From positions 1-64,000 of the forward strand of contig JADFIG010000003.1 in the NCBI GenBank assembly GCA_022566735.1: DNA of 64,000 bases, read 5' to 3'. Under the pieces are notes generated by a model. That model saw only the letters and a program-made list of their open reading frames with translations. It was not told where the DNA came from and made no database searches. Each line of letters starts with the position of its first letter. Within the stretch, counting starts at the first letter, position 1. Positions 18,092-29,291 of the stretch are shown here, in pieces. Made by a program: the position numbers and the translations under genes. The stretch comes from Pseudomonadota bacterium. Its GTDB lineage: Bacteria; Pseudomonadota; Gammaproteobacteria; Burkholderiales; Burkholderiaceae_C.

Positions 18092-19374
18092 GCGCGGCCT
18101 CCTCGCATGAGCTGCCGATTCTCCATGTCCACGCGCAGGCAGATGGCCAAGGCGATGCAGTTGAGCATCACGCCCGAGCCGCCGAAGCTCATCAGCGGCA
18201 GGGTCAGGCCCTTGGTGGGCAGCACGCCCAGGTTCACGCCCATGTTGATGAAGCCCTGGCCGCCCATCCACACGGCCACGCCCTGCGCGACCAGGCCCGA
18301 GAAAACGCGGTCCAGCGCGATGGCCTGGCGACCGATGTTGAACAGGCGCACCACCAGCCAGAAGAAGGCGATGATGACGGTGGCCACACCGATGAAGCCC
18401 ATCTCCTCGCCGATGACCGCCAGCAGGAAGTCGGTGTGGGCTTCGGGCAGGTAGTGGAGCTTCTCCAGGCTGGAGCCCAGGCCTTCGCCGAAGACCTCGC
18501 CGCGGCCGAAGGCGATCAAGGAGTGCGTGAGCTGGTAGGCCTTGCCCAGGGCGTTCTTCTCGCTCCAGGGGTCGAGGTAGGCGAAGATGCGCTCGCGCCG
18601 CCAGGGGCTGAGCGTGACCATCAGCGTGAAGGCACCGAGCAGCACGGCCGTGATCAGGAAGAACATGCGGCCGTTGACGCCCCCCAGGAAGAGGATGCTC
18701 ATGGCGATGGTGGCGATCACCATGAAGGCGCCCATGTCCGGCTCGGCCAGCAGCAGCAGGCCCACCACGCCCACGGCCACGGCCATCGGGGCCACGGCGC
18801 GGAAGAAGTGCTCCTTGACGTCCATCTTGCGGACCATGTAGTCCGAGGCATACAGCGTGATGGCGAGCTTGGCCAGCTCCGAGGGCTGGAAGTTCATGAT
18901 GCCCAGCGGCAGCCAGCGCCGCGCGCCGTAGACCACCTTGCCCACGTGCGGGATCAGCACGAGGATGAGCAGCACCAGCGAGAGCACGAACAGCCAGGGG
19001 GCGACGCGCTCCCAGGTGGCCATGGGGATCTGCGTGACCACGGCCGACACCGCGATGGCCATGGCGATGGACATCAGGTGGCGGGTGACGAAGTGCGTGG
19101 GCGAGTAGTTGGCGAAGCGCGGGCTGTCGGGCAGGCCGATGGTGGCCGAGTAGACCATGATGAGGCCGGCCAGCAGCAGGCCCACCGTGACCCACACCAG
19201 GGTCTGGTCGAAGCCCATCAGGCGCGAGGGCTGGGCGGTGCTGACGTTGACGAAGTCGCGCACCGGCAGGGGGCCGCCTTCGCTGTCGCGCTCGCCGCGC
19301 AGGCCGCGCACGGCCGCACCCAGCCAGCCAAGGGCGGCGGCCAGGGGCGAGCGGCGGTCGGCGGCAGCGCTCAT
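18088..19374 (-). CDS. ftsW: Septal peptidoglycan polymerase FtsW (SEDS family)
   Basis: FtsW polymerises lipid II at the septum together with FtsI. It has 428 residues from the ATG at 19374, with a cytoplasmic N terminus of about 55 residues (longer than average) and ten hydrophobic segments. SEDS signatures visible include [28 protein letters not shown] and [17 protein letters not shown], and [10 protein letters not shown] near the end. It overlaps murD and murG by 4 bases each, so the three are probably translated as a coupled set. Confidence 0.96.
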   Translation of the reverse strand: MSAAADRRSPLAAALGWLGAAVRGLRGERDSEGGPLPVRDFVNVSTAQPSRLMGFDQTLVWVTVGLLLAGLIMVYSATIGLPDSPRFANYSPTHFVTRHLMSIAMAIAVSAVVTQIPMATWERVAPWLFVLSLVLLILVLIPHVGKVVYGARRWLPLGIMNFQPSELAKLAITLYASDYMVRKMDVKEHFFRAVAPMAVAVGVVGLLLLAEPDMGAFMVIATIAMSILFLGGVNGRMFFLITAVLLGAFTLMVTLSPWRRERIFAYLDPWSEKNALGKAYQLTHSLIAFGRGEVFGEGLGSSLEKLHYLPEAHTDFLLAVIGEEMGFIGVATVIIAFFWLVVRLFNIGRQAIALDRVFSGLVAQGVAVWMGGQGFINMGVNLGVLPTKGLTLPLMSFGGSGVMLNCIALAICLRVDMENRQLMRGGRA

Positions 19375-21218
19375 GCGATGTCTCCCAGGTCGGAGGCAAG
19401 CGCCTGCAGGGTCTGCACGAAGACCTCGGCGCGGTGGGCGTAGTTGCGGAACATGTCCAGGCTGGCGCAGGCCGGGCTCAGCAGCACGGCATCGCCTTCG
19501 CTGGCTTGCTCGTAGGCCCAGCGCGTGGCCGCTTCGAGGCTGTCGCAGCGCTGCAGCAAAACGGGCTCGCCCGCCGGCGTCTGCACGTCGGCCAGCACCT
19601 CGCCGATGGCGTCGGCATCGCGGCCGATCAGGGCCACGGCACGGGCGAAGCGGCCCACGGGTGCGCGCAGCGGGGCGAAGTCCTGGCCCTTGCCATCGCC
19701 GCCCAGGATCAGGCAGAGCTTGCCGGGCGACAGGTCGGCGCCCAGGCCCTGCAGGGCGGCCACGGTGGCGCCCACGTTGGTGCCCTTGCTGTCGTCGATG
19801 GCGTCTACACCACGCAGCGTCATCACGTGCTCGACGCGGTGCGGCTCGCCGCGGTACTCGCGCAGGCCGTGCAGCATGGGCGCCAACGGGCAGCCGATGG
19901 CCGTGGCCAGGGCCAGCGCCGCCAGGGCGTTGGAGGCGTTGTGGCGGCCGCGGATGCGCAGGGCGTCGGCCGGCATCAGGCGCTGCAGGATGATCTCGTC
20001 GTCTTCGGTCTGGGCGCCCTTGCCCTTGCCGCGCTTGAGGGTCGGGTCGGCCTCCATGGCGCGCACCAGCCAGGCCATGCCCGATTCGACCACCAGGCCG
20101 AAGTCGCCCGGGGCCCGCGGCGCCTCCAGGCCGAAGCGCACCACCTTGCGGTGCACCACGCGCGCCGGGCGGCCCCGCACGCCGGACTTGATGACCTCGG
20201 GCGCCGGGATCATGGCCTCGACCAGCGGCTCGTCGCGGTTGATCACCATGGTCGCGTGGTGGCCGTAGATGCGCGACTTGGCCTCGGCATAGGCCACCAT
20301 GCTGCCGTGCCAGTCCAGGTGGTCCTGGGTGACGTTGAGCACCACGGACGCATCGGGCTCGAAGTGGTTGACGCCGTCGAGCTGGAAGCTGGAGAGCTCC
20401 AGCACCCAGGCCTGGGGCAGCACCTCGAAGGTCGGCGCGGCCGGCGGCGGCGGGGTGAGCCGGACCAGGGGCACGTCGGCGGCTTCGGCATCGTCGGCCA
20501 GGGCGGAGGCACGCGGCTCGGCCTCAGCGACCGGGTCGCCTTCCTCGCCCACGGGCAGCGGCGGCTCGGCAGATTCGGGCAGGGCGTCGGCCCCATCCAC
20601 AGCGGGGACCGCGGGGGACGGCGCTTCGGACAGCTCCTCGGGCAGCATGTTGGCGTCGGTGGCGTGCTGCAGGGCCTCGGCCTCGTCCACCTCGGGCAGG
20701 CGGGTCGGCTCCTGCTCCAGCGCCAGGCGCAGGGTGTCCAGCAGGGTCGGTCCGATGTTGCCGGCCAGGCCCACGCGCAGGCCGGTGCGCTCGATGAGCT
20801 GGGCCGTCAGCGAGGTCGTCGTCGTCTTGCCGTTGGTGCCGGTGATGGCCACCACCTTGGGCGCATAGCCCATCTCGGCTTTCAGGTCGGCCAGGGCCGT
20901 GGCGAACAGCGAGAGCTCGCCGCGCACCGGGATGCCGCGCGCATCGGCCTCGGCCAGCAGCGGCGCCACGTCCGGCGAGGCGGGCACCAGGCCCGGGCTC
21001 TTGAGCACCAGCTTCACGCCCTCCAGCAGGGCCGGGCTCAGGCCGTGGTGCAGGCGCGCGGACGGCACGTCGGCGGCCAGGGTGGCGGCCTGCGGCGGCT
21101 GCGCGCGGGTGTCGGCCACGTGCACGGTGGCGCCGCAGCGGGCGCACCAGCGCGCCATGGCCAGGCCGGAGTCGCCCAGACCCAGGATCAGCACGGTGAG
21201 GTCACGCAGGTAGTGCAT
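19371..21218 (-). CDS. murD: UDP-MurNAc-L-Ala--D-glutamate ligase with long insertion
   Basis: MurD adds D-glutamate to UDP-MurNAc-L-Ala. The protein has 615 residues, about 150 more than typical MurD. The N domain carries [15 protein letters not shown]; the P-loop GTNGKTT is at 127-133; AGNIG follows at 152-156. An insertion then runs from about 172 to 268, rich in Ala, Glu and Pro with almost no aromatic residues, before the conserved [11 protein letters not shown] (271-281) and the C-terminal [12 protein letters not shown] second small basic/acidic insert is near 393-408. The insertion sits on a surface loop of the ATPase domain and leaves all catalytic motifs intact. Reading is continuous with no frameshift. 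Confidence 0.95.
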   Translation of the reverse strand: MHYLRDLTVLILGLGDSGLAMARWCARCGATVHVADTRAQPPQAATLAADVPSARLHHGLSPALLEGVKLVLKSPGLVPASPDVAPLLAEADARGIPVRGELSLFATALADLKAEMGYAPKVVAITGTNGKTTTTSLTAQLIERTGLRVGLAGNIGPTLLDTLRLALEQEPTRLPEVDEAEALQHATDANMLPEELSEAPSPAVPAVDGADALPESAEPPLPVGEEGDPVAEAEPRASALADDAEAADVPLVRLTPPPPAAPTFEVLPQAWVLELSSFQLDGVNHFEPDASVVLNVTQDHLDWHGSMVAYAEAKSRIYGHHATMVINRDEPLVEAMIPAPEVIKSGVRGRPARVVHRKVVRFGLEAPRAPGDFGLVVESGMAWLVRAMEADPTLKRGKGKGAQTEDDEIILQRLMPADALRIRGRHNASNALAALALATAIGCPLAPMLHGLREYRGEPHRVEHVMTLRGVDAIDDSKGTNVGATVAALQGLGADLSPGKLCLILGGDGKGQDFAPLRAPVGRFARAVALIGRDADAIGEVLADVQTPAGEPVLLQRCDSLEAATRWAYEQASEGDAVLLSPACASLDMFRNYAHRAEVFVQTLQALASDLGDIA

Positions 21219-21233
21219 CTTCAGGCCCTCTCG

Positions 21234-22412
21234 TCAACGCAGCTTGAGGGTGGACAGGCCGACCAGGCACAGCAGCATGGTGATGATCCAGAAGCGGACC
21301 ACCACCTGCGTCTCTTTCCAGCCGGACTTCTCGAAGTGGTGGTGCAGCGGCGCCATCAGCAGGATGCGGCGGCCCTCGCCGTACTTCTTCTTCGTGTATT
21401 TGAACCAGCTCACCTGCAGCATCACCGACAGGGCCTCCAGCACGAAGACGCCGCCCATGATGGACAGCACGATCTCCTGGCGCACGATGACGGCGATGGT
21501 GCCCAGCGCCCCGCCCAGGGCCAGCGCCCCGACGTCGCCCATGAAGACCTGCGCCGGGTAGGCGTTGAACCACAGGAAGGCCAGCCCGGCCCCGGCCATG
21601 GCCGCGCAGAACACCAGCAGCTCACCCGCGCCCGGGATGTGCGGCAGCAGCAGGTACCTGGCGAACACGGCGTTGCCCGTGACGTAGCAGAAGATGCCCA
21701 GCGAGGCCGCCACCAGCACGGCCGGCATGATGGCCAGGCCGTCGAGGCCATCGGTCAGGTTGACCGCGTTGGAGCTGCCCACGATGACGATGTAGGTCAG
21801 CGCCATGAAGCCCCACACGCCCAGCGGGTAGCTCACGGTCTTGAAGAAAGGCACGATCAGGTCGGCCTTCGGGGGCAGGTCGTTGCTGAAGCCCGAGGCG
21901 ATCCAGCGGAAGAACAGCTCGATGACGCGCAGGTTGTTCGTCTCGGAGACGCTGAAGGCCAGGTAGATGGCCGCGATCAGGCCGATGACGCTCTGCCAGA
22001 AGTACTTCTCGCGCGAGGGCATGCCCTCGGGGTCCTTGTTGACCACCTTGCGCCAGTCGTCGCTCCAGCCGATCAGGCCGAAGCCGGTGGTGACGATCAT
22101 CACGATCCAGACGAAGCGGTTGGACCAGTCGAACCACATCAGCGTCGACAGGCCGATGCTCAGCAGGATGAGCGCGCCGCCCATGGTCGGCGTGCCGCGC
22201 TTGCTCAGGTGGCTGGCCATCGCGTACTCGCGGATGGGCTGGCCGATCTTCAGCTCGGTGAGCTTGCGGATCACCCAGGGGCCCAGCAGCAGCCCGATCA
22301 GCAGGGCCGTCATGGCCGCCATCACCGAGCGGAAGGTCAGGTACTGGAAAACGCGCAGGAAGCCCCATTCAGGGTGCAGTCCTTGCAGCCACAGCGCGAG
22401 ACTAAGCAGCAT
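21234..22412 (-). CDS. mraY: Phospho-MurNAc-pentapeptide transferase MraY
   Basis: MraY makes lipid I from UDP-MurNAc-pentapeptide and undecaprenyl phosphate. The protein has 392 residues from the ATG at 22412, which lies inside the murF end; a GTG at 22418 is the alternative. About ten membrane helices are visible. Diagnostic stretches are [30 protein letters not shown] with the catalytic aspartates, and [16 protein letters not shown] near the C terminus. The gap to murD is 15 bases. Confidence 0.97.
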   Translation of the reverse strand: MLLSLALWLQGLHPEWGFLRVFQYLTFRSVMAAMTALLIGLLLGPWVIRKLTELKIGQPIREYAMASHLSKRGTPTMGGALILLSIGLSTLMWFDWSNRFVWIVMIVTTGFGLIGWSDDWRKVVNKDPEGMPSREKYFWQSVIGLIAAIYLAFSVSETNNLRVIELFFRWIASGFSNDLPPKADLIVPFFKTVSYPLGVWGFMALTYIVIVGSSNAVNLTDGLDGLAIMPAVLVAASLGIFCYVTGNAVFARYLLLPHIPGAGELLVFCAAMAGAGLAFLWFNAYPAQVFMGDVGALALGGALGTIAVIVRQEIVLSIMGGVFVLEALSVMLQVSWFKYTKKKYGEGRRILLMAPLHHHFEKSGWKETQVVVRFWIITMLLCLVGLSTLKLR

Positions 22413-23883
22413 GGGCACCTCCGATCAGGGTGGCGACGACTTGTTCCATCTTCATGAAGCGGGATCCTTTGACCAGCACCGAGGCCACCTGCGGGGCGGG
22501 CTCGGCGCCGGACAGCGCGGCCACGATGTCGGCAGCGCTGTCGAAATGGCGAACGGACGGACCGGCGAAGGCCTCGGCGCCTGTGTCGGCAGGGGCAGGG
22601 GCAGGGGCACGCGCAGCCTCGGCCGCATGGGCGCACAAGGCCCCGGCCGTCCAGATGTGGGCGATGCCGCACGCGACGGCATGGGCGCCGACCTCTTCGT
22701 GGAAGGCCGGCCCCTGGTCACCAACCTCGCCCATGTCGCCCAGCACCAGCCAGTGCGGGCCCGGCAGGCCGGCCAGCATGTCGATGGCGGCGCGCACGGA
22801 GTCGGGGTTGGCGTTGTAGCTGTCGTCCACGAGGGTGACGGGACGACCGTTCAGCGTGGCCTGGCGCAGCTGCGATCGGCCCTTGACCGGCTCGAAGGCC
22901 TGCAGGCCCGCGGCGATGGCCGACAGCGGCACGCCCGCTCCCAGGGCCGCGGCCGCGGCGGCCAGGGCGTTGCGCACGTTGTGCTCGCCGGCCATGGCCA
23001 TGGACACATCGGCGTCGCCGAGCGGCGTGCGCAGTCGGATCTGCCAGTGCGGCGCGGGCGTGGGCTGCCAGGTGGCTGCGCCGGTCACGGCACTGGCGGC
23101 GGCCGCGGACGCACCGCCCGCGAAGTCGATGACGCGGCAGCCGTGGGCCAGCTCGCGCCAGACCGGCGTGTGCACATCGTCGGCAGGGAAGACGGCCACA
23201 CCGGTGCGCGACAGCGACTGCAGCACCGCGCCGTTCTCGCGCGCCACGGCCTCGACCGTGTGCATGAACTCCTGGTGCTCGCGCTGCGCGTTGTTGACCA
23301 GGCCCACCGTGGGCGCCGTCATGGCGGCCAGCTGGGCGATCTCGCCGGGATGGTTCATGCCCAGCTCGACCACGGCGCAGCGGTGCCGGCCTTCGCGCAA
23401 GCGCAGCAGGGTCAGCGGCACGCCGATGTCGTTGTTGAAGTTGCCGGCGGTGGCCAGGGCGGCTTCGGCATCGCCCTGCGAAGCCATCCAGGCGCGCAGG
23501 ATGGACGCCACCATCTGTGTCACCGTGGTCTTGCCGTTGCTGCCGGTCACCGCCACCAGCGGGATGTCGAAGCGCGCGCGCCAGCCCGCGGCCAGCAGCC
23601 CCAGGGCCGCGCGCGTGTCGGGCACGCTCAGGCCCGGCAGCCCGCACTCGGCCACACCGCGCTGGCCGATCACGGCCACGGCGCCCGACTGCGCGGCCTG
23701 CGGCAGGAAGTCGTGGGCGTCGAAGCGCTCGCCGCGCAGGGCCAGGAACAGGTCACCGGCCTGCAGGGTGCGGGTGTCGGTGTGCACCCGCGCGATCGGC
23801 GTGGCCGGGTCGCCGTGCAGGACGGAGCCGGGCAGCAGGGCATGGGCCAGGCCCAGGGTCATCATCGTGGGCACCTCGCTCAT
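22402..23883 (-). CDS. murF: UDP-MurNAc-tripeptide--D-Ala-D-Ala ligase
   Basis: MurF adds the D-Ala-D-Ala dipeptide and completes the UDP-MurNAc-pentapeptide. It has 493 residues from the ATG at 23883, overlapping the murE stop by 4 bases. N-terminal [16 protein letters not shown] binds the UDP-substrate, GSNGKTT at 114-120 is the P-loop, [11 protein letters not shown] follows, and [14 protein letters not shown] opens the C domain. An Ala/Pro-rich stretch near 425-440 is an extra linker. Confidence 0.97.
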   Translation of the reverse strand: MSEVPTMMTLGLAHALLPGSVLHGDPATPIARVHTDTRTLQAGDLFLALRGERFDAHDFLPQAAQSGAVAVIGQRGVAECGLPGLSVPDTRAALGLLAAGWRARFDIPLVAVTGSNGKTTVTQMVASILRAWMASQGDAEAALATAGNFNNDIGVPLTLLRLREGRHRCAVVELGMNHPGEIAQLAAMTAPTVGLVNNAQREHQEFMHTVEAVARENGAVLQSLSRTGVAVFPADDVHTPVWRELAHGCRVIDFAGGASAAAASAVTGAATWQPTPAPHWQIRLRTPLGDADVSMAMAGEHNVRNALAAAAAALGAGVPLSAIAAGLQAFEPVKGRSQLRQATLNGRPVTLVDDSYNANPDSVRAAIDMLAGLPGPHWLVLGDMGEVGDQGPAFHEEVGAHAVACGIAHIWTAGALCAHAAEAARAPAPAPADTGAEAFAGPSVRHFDSAADIVAALSGAEPAPQVASVLVKGSRFMKMEQVVATLIGGAHAA

Positions 23884-25508
23884 GCGGCACCTCCGCCCGT
23901 CGCGGCGGCCGATGCCGCACGCGCCGCCAGGGCCGCGGCCGCCTCGTCCACATCGGAAAACGGCGTCTTCACGCCCGCCACGTCCTGCGTGGTTTCGTGG
24001 CCCTTGCCGGCCAGCAGCACGACGTCCTTGGCACCGGCCTGCGAAACCGCATGGACGATGGCCGCGCGGCGGTCCTCGATCACATCCACCCCGTCGCGGC
24101 CCGGCACGCCGGCCAGGATCTGCGACAGGATGAAGCACGGCGCCTCGCTGCGCGGGTTGTCGCTGGTCAGCACGACGCGGTCGGCATGGCGGTCGGCGGT
24201 GGCGCCCATGGCCGGCCGCTTGATCGGGTCGCGGTCGCCACCACAGCCGAACACGCACCACAGCCGGCCGCCGCGGGCCTGGGCCACGGGGCGCAAGGCG
24301 CTCAGGGCTTTCTCCAGCGCATCGGGCGTGTGGGCGTAGTCCACCACCACCAGGGGCTGGGCCGCCGCAACAGCCGGCTCGGCCGCAGCGGCGACGCGCT
24401 GCATGCGACCGGGCACGGCCAGCAGGTGCGCGCAGGCCGCCGCGGCATCGGCCAGCGAAGCCCCCGAGGCGCGCGCCGCACCCAGCACGGCCAGCAGGTT
24501 GGCCACATTGAACGCGCCGATGACCGGGGCCACCACGCGCGCTTCGGCCAGCACCTCGCCGGACACCGGCGCGCGCTCGACCACCGTGAAGGCCACGCCC
24601 TCGGGCAGGTGCTGCACGGCGCGGGCCTGCAGGCGGGCCGAGTCGGCATCCCGGGCATCCGCGGCACCCGCCACGGCATGGCCCCACGCGTCGAGGCCGC
24701 GCGCCTGCGCATGGGCCAGCAACTCGCGGCCCATCGGGTCATCGAGGTTGATGACGGCGGCGCGCAGGCCCGGCCAGTCGAACAGGCGGCGCTTGGCCTG
24801 CCAGTAGCCGGCCATGTCGCCGTGGTAGTCGAGGTGGTCCTGCGTGAAGTTGGTGAACTGGGCCACGGCGATGTGCGTGGCGTGCAGGCGCAACTCCTCG
24901 ATGCCGATGGACGAAGCCTCGATGGCCGCCGCCTTCAGGCCCTGCCGCAGGAACTGGCCGAAGGTGCGGTGCAGGGTGATGGGGTCGGGCGTGGTCAGGC
25001 CGGTGTGCACGATGCCGCCGTCCCGCACCTGCCCCACACCCAGGGTGCCGACCACGCCACAGGGCTGGCCCAGCGCCTGCAGGACCTGCGCGGTCCACCA
25101 CGCGGTCGACGTCTTGCCATTGGTGCCCGTCACCGCCACCACGTTCAGCGCGGCGCTGGGCTCGCCGTAGAAGCCGTGGGCGATCTCGGCGCTGCGGGCC
25201 TTCAGGCCGGGCACGCAGGCGATGCGCCCCGGCGACGCCTGCGCCACCGCGGAGAAGTCGAACGCCTCGACGCCCTCGGCCTCGACCAGGCAGGCGCGCG
25301 CGCCGTCCTGCAGGGCCTGGGCCACGAAGGCACGCCCGTCGCGGGCTGCGCCCGGCCAGGCGATGAACGCCACACCCTGGCCCGCCGGCACGCCCTGGGC
25401 CAGCGCCGCGACGGCCCGGCTGTCCACGGTCAGCTCGGCCACGCCCTGCTGGCGCAGCCAGGCCAGGGCTTCGGTGGTGTCACGCAGGGAGGCGAGGTTC
25501 GCGGCCAT
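23880..25508 (-). CDS. murE: UDP-MurNAc-L-Ala-D-Glu--meso-diaminopimelate ligase
   Basis: MurE adds the third residue of the stem peptide. The 542 residues carry the P-loop GTNGKTS at 128-134, the ASSIGIEE substrate loop, and DNPR at 450-453, the motif that selects meso-diaminopimelate over lysine, as expected for a Gram-negative wall. The C-terminal GKGHE stretch is also present. The start ATG at 25508 shares one base with the ftsI stop. An Ala-rich insert near 374-384 is unremarkable for this GC content. Confidence 0.97.
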   Translation of the reverse strand: MAANLASLRDTTEALAWLRQQGVAELTVDSRAVAALAQGVPAGQGVAFIAWPGAARDGRAFVAQALQDGARACLVEAEGVEAFDFSAVAQASPGRIACVPGLKARSAEIAHGFYGEPSAALNVVAVTGTNGKTSTAWWTAQVLQALGQPCGVVGTLGVGQVRDGGIVHTGLTTPDPITLHRTFGQFLRQGLKAAAIEASSIGIEELRLHATHIAVAQFTNFTQDHLDYHGDMAGYWQAKRRLFDWPGLRAAVINLDDPMGRELLAHAQARGLDAWGHAVAGAADARDADSARLQARAVQHLPEGVAFTVVERAPVSGEVLAEARVVAPVIGAFNVANLLAVLGAARASGASLADAAAACAHLLAVPGRMQRVAAAAEPAVAAAQPLVVVDYAHTPDALEKALSALRPVAQARGGRLWCVFGCGGDRDPIKRPAMGATADRHADRVVLTSDNPRSEAPCFILSQILAGVPGRDGVDVIEDRRAAIVHAVSQAGAKDVVLLAGKGHETTQDVAGVKTPFSDVDEAAAALAARAASAAATGGGAA

Positions 25509-27445
25509 CAGAAGCTCTCCACCTCGGCGGCAACGTTGCTCAGGATCTGCGACTGCACTTCCATGTCGGGCACGACGCCCAGGCGGTGCAAGGTCTGCTG
25601 CACCACCTGGCTGAACACCGGCGCAGCCACCTCGCCACCGTAATACACCCCGTTGCTGGGCTCGTCCACCATCACCGCCACGACGATGCGGGGCTTGCTG
25701 ATCGGCGCGATGCCGACGAACCAGGCGCGGTACTTGTTGCCGGAGTAGCCACGCCCCTCGACCTTGTGCGCCGTGCCGGTCTTGCCACCCACGCTGTAGC
25801 CCATGGTCTGGGCCTTGGGGGCCGTGCCGCCCGACAGCGTCGCCAGGTTGAGCATCTTGCGCACCGCGCGGGCGGTGTCGGGCGTGATCACGCGCACGCC
25901 ATGCACCTGCGTGGGCTCACCCAGGGGCTGCGGCATGGCCTCGTCCTCGCTGCCCGGGCGGAAGGCCGTCTTGAACGCCAGCACCGGGCGCGGCCCCTCG
26001 CCCGCGCCGCCCTGGGCCGCCTTGCGCGCGCCGCCGGCATCCGCGGCGCCATCGCGCTTGAGCATGGTCATGGGGATGAGTTCGCCGTCGGTGGCGAAGA
26101 TGGTGTAGGCCTGCGCCAGCTGGAACAGGCTGGCCGACAGGCCGTAGCCATAGCTCATGGTGACCTGCTCGATGCGGCGCCAGGACTTGTACGGCCGCAG
26201 GCGCCCGGTCACCGCGCCAGGGAAGCCGATCTGCGGCTTCTGACCCAGGCCCACGGCGGTGAAGATCTCCCACATCTCGCGCGGCTGCATCTGCAGGGCC
26301 AGCTTGGCCGTGCCCACGTTGCTCGACTTCTGGATGACCTGTTCGACCGTCAGGTCGCCGTGCGCGTGCGAGTCGGAGATGGTCGAGCCGTCGATGGTCA
26401 GGCGCCCCGGCGCCGTGGAGATGAGCGTGTCCGGCCGCACGCGCTTGGTGTCCAGCGCCAGCGACACCACGATGGGCTTCATGGTCGAGCCCGGCTCGAA
26501 GGTGTCGGTCAGGGCACGGTTGCGCAACTGCGCGCCGGTCAGGTTGCGGCGGTCGTCCGGCGTGTAGCTGGGCACGTTGGCCAGGGCCAGCACCTCGCCG
26601 GCCACGGCGTCCAGCACCACCACGCTGCCGGCCTTGGCCTTGTGCTGCAGCACGGCGTCGCGGATGCGCTGGTAGGCGTAGAACTGGACCTTGGCGTCGA
26701 TGGCCAGGCGGATCGACTGCCCGTCCACCGCCGGCACCATGTCCCCCACCGACTCGACCGGCCGGCCCAGGCGGTCCTTGATGACGTGACGCGAACCGTC
26801 GCGACCGGCCAGCTGCTTCTGGTAGGCCAGCTCGACGCCTTCCTGGCCCTCGTCTTCGATGTTGGTGAAGCCCACGATGTGCGCCGCCGACTCGCCCTCG
26901 GGGTACTGCCGGCGCGCCTCGCGCAGCTCATAGACGCCCTTGATCTTGAGCGCGGCAACCTGCTGGGCCACGCCGTCTTCGACCTTGCGGCGCAGCCACA
27001 CGAAATTGGGGTTGCTGCCCAGGCGCTTTTTCAGGTCGGCCACCGGCATGCCCAGCAGCCTGGCGAGCTTGCGCAGGTCGGCGTCCGAGGCCTCCAGGTC
27101 CTTGGGGATGGCCCACAGCGAGGGCGCCGGCACGCTCGATGCCAGCAGCTCGCCATTGCGGTCGAGGATGCGGCCGCGGTTCGCCTGCAGCTCGATGCGG
27201 CGCTCGTAGCGGCTGGCGCCTTGCTGCAGGTAGAAGTCGTTGTGGACGATCTGGATCCAGGCCGCGCGCCCGATCAGCACGGCAAAGCCCAGGCCGATGC
27301 CGCCGATCATGAACTTCACGCGCCAGGGCGGCGTGCGCGAGGCCAGCAGCGGGCTGGTCGCGTAGCGCACCGTCGGCATGGCCGTGGCCCCCTGGCGACG
27401 GGGCTGGCCGCGCAGGCTGCGCCAGAAATCGGCGACGCGGCTCAC
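25508..27445 (-). CDS. ftsI: Septal transpeptidase FtsI (PBP3)
   Basis: FtsI crosslinks septal peptidoglycan and is the partner of FtsW. It has 645 residues from a GTG at 27445 that forms a GTGA overlap with the ftsL stop; an ATG at 27379 is an alternative. One membrane anchor is at about 44-66, then the pedestal domain with RGRILDRNG. The transpeptidase has the active-site tetrad STMK at 320-323 (Ser320), SSN at 374-376 and KTG at 555-557. A Gly/Ala/Pro-rich insertion of about 45 residues (roughly 463-507) separates the SxN and KTG motifs and is not in E. coli FtsI. All catalytic motifs are intact. Confidence 0.96.
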   Translation of the reverse strand: MSRVADFWRSLRGQPRRQGATAMPTVRYATSPLLASRTPPWRVKFMIGGIGLGFAVLIGRAAWIQIVHNDFYLQQGASRYERRIELQANRGRILDRNGELLASSVPAPSLWAIPKDLEASDADLRKLARLLGMPVADLKKRLGSNPNFVWLRRKVEDGVAQQVAALKIKGVYELREARRQYPEGESAAHIVGFTNIEDEGQEGVELAYQKQLAGRDGSRHVIKDRLGRPVESVGDMVPAVDGQSIRLAIDAKVQFYAYQRIRDAVLQHKAKAGSVVVLDAVAGEVLALANVPSYTPDDRRNLTGAQLRNRALTDTFEPGSTMKPIVVSLALDTKRVRPDTLISTAPGRLTIDGSTISDSHAHGDLTVEQVIQKSSNVGTAKLALQMQPREMWEIFTAVGLGQKPQIGFPGAVTGRLRPYKSWRRIEQVTMSYGYGLSASLFQLAQAYTIFATDGELIPMTMLKRDGAADAGGARKAAQGGAGEGPRPVLAFKTAFRPGSEDEAMPQPLGEPTQVHGVRVITPDTARAVRKMLNLATLSGGTAPKAQTMGYSVGGKTGTAHKVEGRGYSGNKYRAWFVGIAPISKPRIVVAVMVDEPSNGVYYGGEVAAPVFSQVVQQTLHRLGVVPDMEVQSQILSNVAAEVESF

Positions 27446-27780
27446 CGGGCGCCTCCTGCCGATGCCGATGCGGATGCCGACACGGCCGGCGCGGAGGCCA
27501 CATCGCCCCCCGACGCCGAGGCGCTGACATAGTGCGTCACCGCCGGGCTGTTGCCGAACATGCGCAGCTTCTCGCGGGCCAGGCGCTCGACGCGCAGGGG
27601 CGTGGCCTGGGCGCGCTTGTCGACCTCCAGGCGCTCGTAGTCGATCTGCAGCTCGCGCGATTCGTTCTGCGCCTTTTCCAGCTCGACGAACAGGCGGCGC
27701 GACTCGTGGCTGGTGCGGATCAGCCAGACACAGCAGGCCAGCAGCACCACGGTCAGCAGCAGGTTGAGGCGCAACATCAT
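27442..27780 (-). CDS. ftsL: Cell division protein FtsL
   Basis: FtsL is a small bitopic membrane protein that forms a coiled coil with FtsB and activates FtsW/FtsI. The 112 residues comprise a membrane segment at about 4-22, a charged coiled coil (about 27-75, with [20 protein letters not shown]) and a Ser/Ala-rich tail. The start ATG at 27780 overlaps rsmH by 4 bases. Identification rests on position, size and topology, since FtsL is weakly conserved. Confidence 0.9.
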   Translation of the reverse strand: MMLRLNLLLTVVLLACCVWLIRTSHESRRLFVELEKAQNESRELQIDYERLEVDKRAQATPLRVERLAREKLRMFGNSPAVTHYVSASASGGDVASAPAVSASASASAGGAR

Positions 27781-28841
27781 TTGCGACCCCCCTTGCGGGC
27801 GGGCGCCTTGCCTGCAGCCTTGCCCGCCACCTTCTTGCCCGCACTCCTCTGGGCCGCAGGCGAAGCCGCCGCCACCAGCTCGGGCGACCAGGCCACGTCC
27901 GTGCGCTCGGCCACGCGCAGCACCGCCGAGCGCGAGCGCGGGTTGGCAGACACCTCGTCGTCGGACGGCTTGATGCGCGCCACCGCGCTCAGCAGCAGCG
28001 GGCGCGCCTGCGCAAACGGCACGCGGCGGTCGACTTCTTCCTTGCTGTGGCGGGCGATGAAGGTCTTGACGATGCGGTCTTCCAGCGAATGGAAGCTGAT
28101 GACCGCCAGGCGGCCGCCAGGGGCCAGCATCCGCAGGGCCGCGTCCAGCGCGTCTTCCAGCTCGCCCAGCTCGCGGTTGACCTGGATGCGCAGGGCCTGG
28201 AAGGTGCGCGTGGCCGGGTCCTGGCCGAACTCGCGGGTCTTCACGCAGCGCGCCACCAAGGCCTGCAACTCGCCCGTGGTCTGCAGCGGCTGGCCTTCTT
28301 CGCGGCGGGCCACGATGGCGCGGGCGATCGGGCCGGCAAAGCGTTCCTCGCCATAGGTGCGGATGACCTCGGCGATTTCATCGACCGTGGCCTGGGCCAG
28401 GAAGTCGGCCGCGCTCATGCCCTGGGTCGTGTCCATGCGCATGTCCAGCGGCGCATCGAAGCGGAAGCTGAAACCGCGCTCGGGGTTGTCGATCTGCGGC
28501 GAGGACACCCCGATGTCCATCAGGATGCCCTGCACCTGCTCGCACCCCAGGTCGCGCAGCACCTCGCCCCAGGACGAGAACGGCGCATGGACGATCTGGA
28601 AGCGCGGGTCGGTGATGGCGTTGGGGCCCTGGGTGGCGTGGGCGATGGCCTCGGGATCGCGGTCCAGCGCGATCAGGCGCGCACCCGGCCCCAGCCTGGA
28701 GAGGATCAGGCGCGAGTGCCCGCCGCGGCCGAAAGTGGCATCGACGTAGACGCCACCGGGGAGCGGACCGGCGGCCTCATCCCACAAGGCATCGACCGCC
28801 TCGTGCAGCAGGACGGTGTGGTGCTGCCAAGGTGCGTTCAC
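27777..28841 (-). CDS. rsmH: 16S rRNA (cytosine1402-N4)-methyltransferase
   Basis: RsmH (MraW) methylates N4 of C1402 in 16S rRNA. It has 354 residues from a GTG at 28841, 12 bases after mra[14 protein letters not shown] opens the protein, [14 protein letters not shown] binds AdoMet, and [16 protein letters not shown] and [13 protein letters not shown] are family signatures. A basic, Ala/Lys-rich tail of about 30 residues, likely RNA-contacting, ends it. It is the second gene of the cluster in nearly all dcw operons. Confidence 0.96.
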   Translation of the reverse strand: MNAPWQHHTVLLHEAVDALWDEAAGPLPGGVYVDATFGRGGHSRLILSRLGPGARLIALDRDPEAIAHATQGPNAITDPRFQIVHAPFSSWGEVLRDLGCEQVQGILMDIGVSSPQIDNPERGFSFRFDAPLDMRMDTTQGMSAADFLAQATVDEIAEVIRTYGEERFAGPIARAIVARREEGQPLQTTGELQALVARCVKTREFGQDPATRTFQALRIQVNRELGELEDALDAALRMLAPGGRLAVISFHSLEDRIVKTFIARHSKEEVDRRVPFAQARPLLLSAVARIKPSDDEVSANPRSRSAVLRVAERTDVAWSPELVAAASPAAQRSAGKKVAGKAAGKAPARKGGRK

Positions 28842-28853
28842 CGTCGCGTCCGA

Positions 28854-29291
28854 TCAGAAGGTGAAGTCCTGCAGGGCGTCGGGCATGGCCTGGGCCATGA
28901 CTTCGGCCTCGTGCGCGGCGTAGCGCTGGGCGTCCCACAGCTCGAAATGGCTGCCCATGCCCAGCAGCATGACGTCCTTGCTCAGGCCGGCGGCGGCGCG
29001 CAACTCGGGCGACACCAGCACGCGCCCGGAGGCATCGACCTCCACGTCCATGGCATTGCCCAGGAAGATGCGCTTCCAGCCAGAGGCCGACATGGGCAGG
29101 GCCGCGACCTTGTCACGGAAGGCTTCCCACGCGGGACGGGGGAAGACCATCAGGCAACCTTCCGGGTGCTTGGTGAGGGTGAGTTGACCGCTGCACAAGG
29201 CGGCCAGGGCGTCGCGATGGCGCGCCGGGACCGCCAGGCGGCCCTTGGCGTCCAGCGACAGCGCTGATGCACCTTGAAAGATCAGACTCAC
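28854..29291 (-). CDS. mraZ: Transcriptional regulator MraZ
   Basis: MraZ is a doughnut-shaped DNA-binding protein with two AbrB-like halves that represses its own operon. The protein begins near [18 protein letters not shown] and has the second repeat [14 protein letters not shown]. coli MraZ starts right at the equivalent of FxGA, so the in-frame GTG at 29291 (145 residues, GGGG 7-10 bases upstream as weak ribosome site) is preferred. A GTG at 29303 would give 149 residues and would lie inside the third operator repeat. Confidence 0.93.
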   Translation of the reverse strand: MSLIFQGASALSLDAKGRLAVPARHRDALAALCSGQLTLTKHPEGCLMVFPRPAWEAFRDKVAALPMSASGWKRIFLGNAMDVEVDASGRVLVSPELRAAAGLSKDVMLLGMGSHFELWDAQRYAAHEAEVMAQAMPDALQDFTF

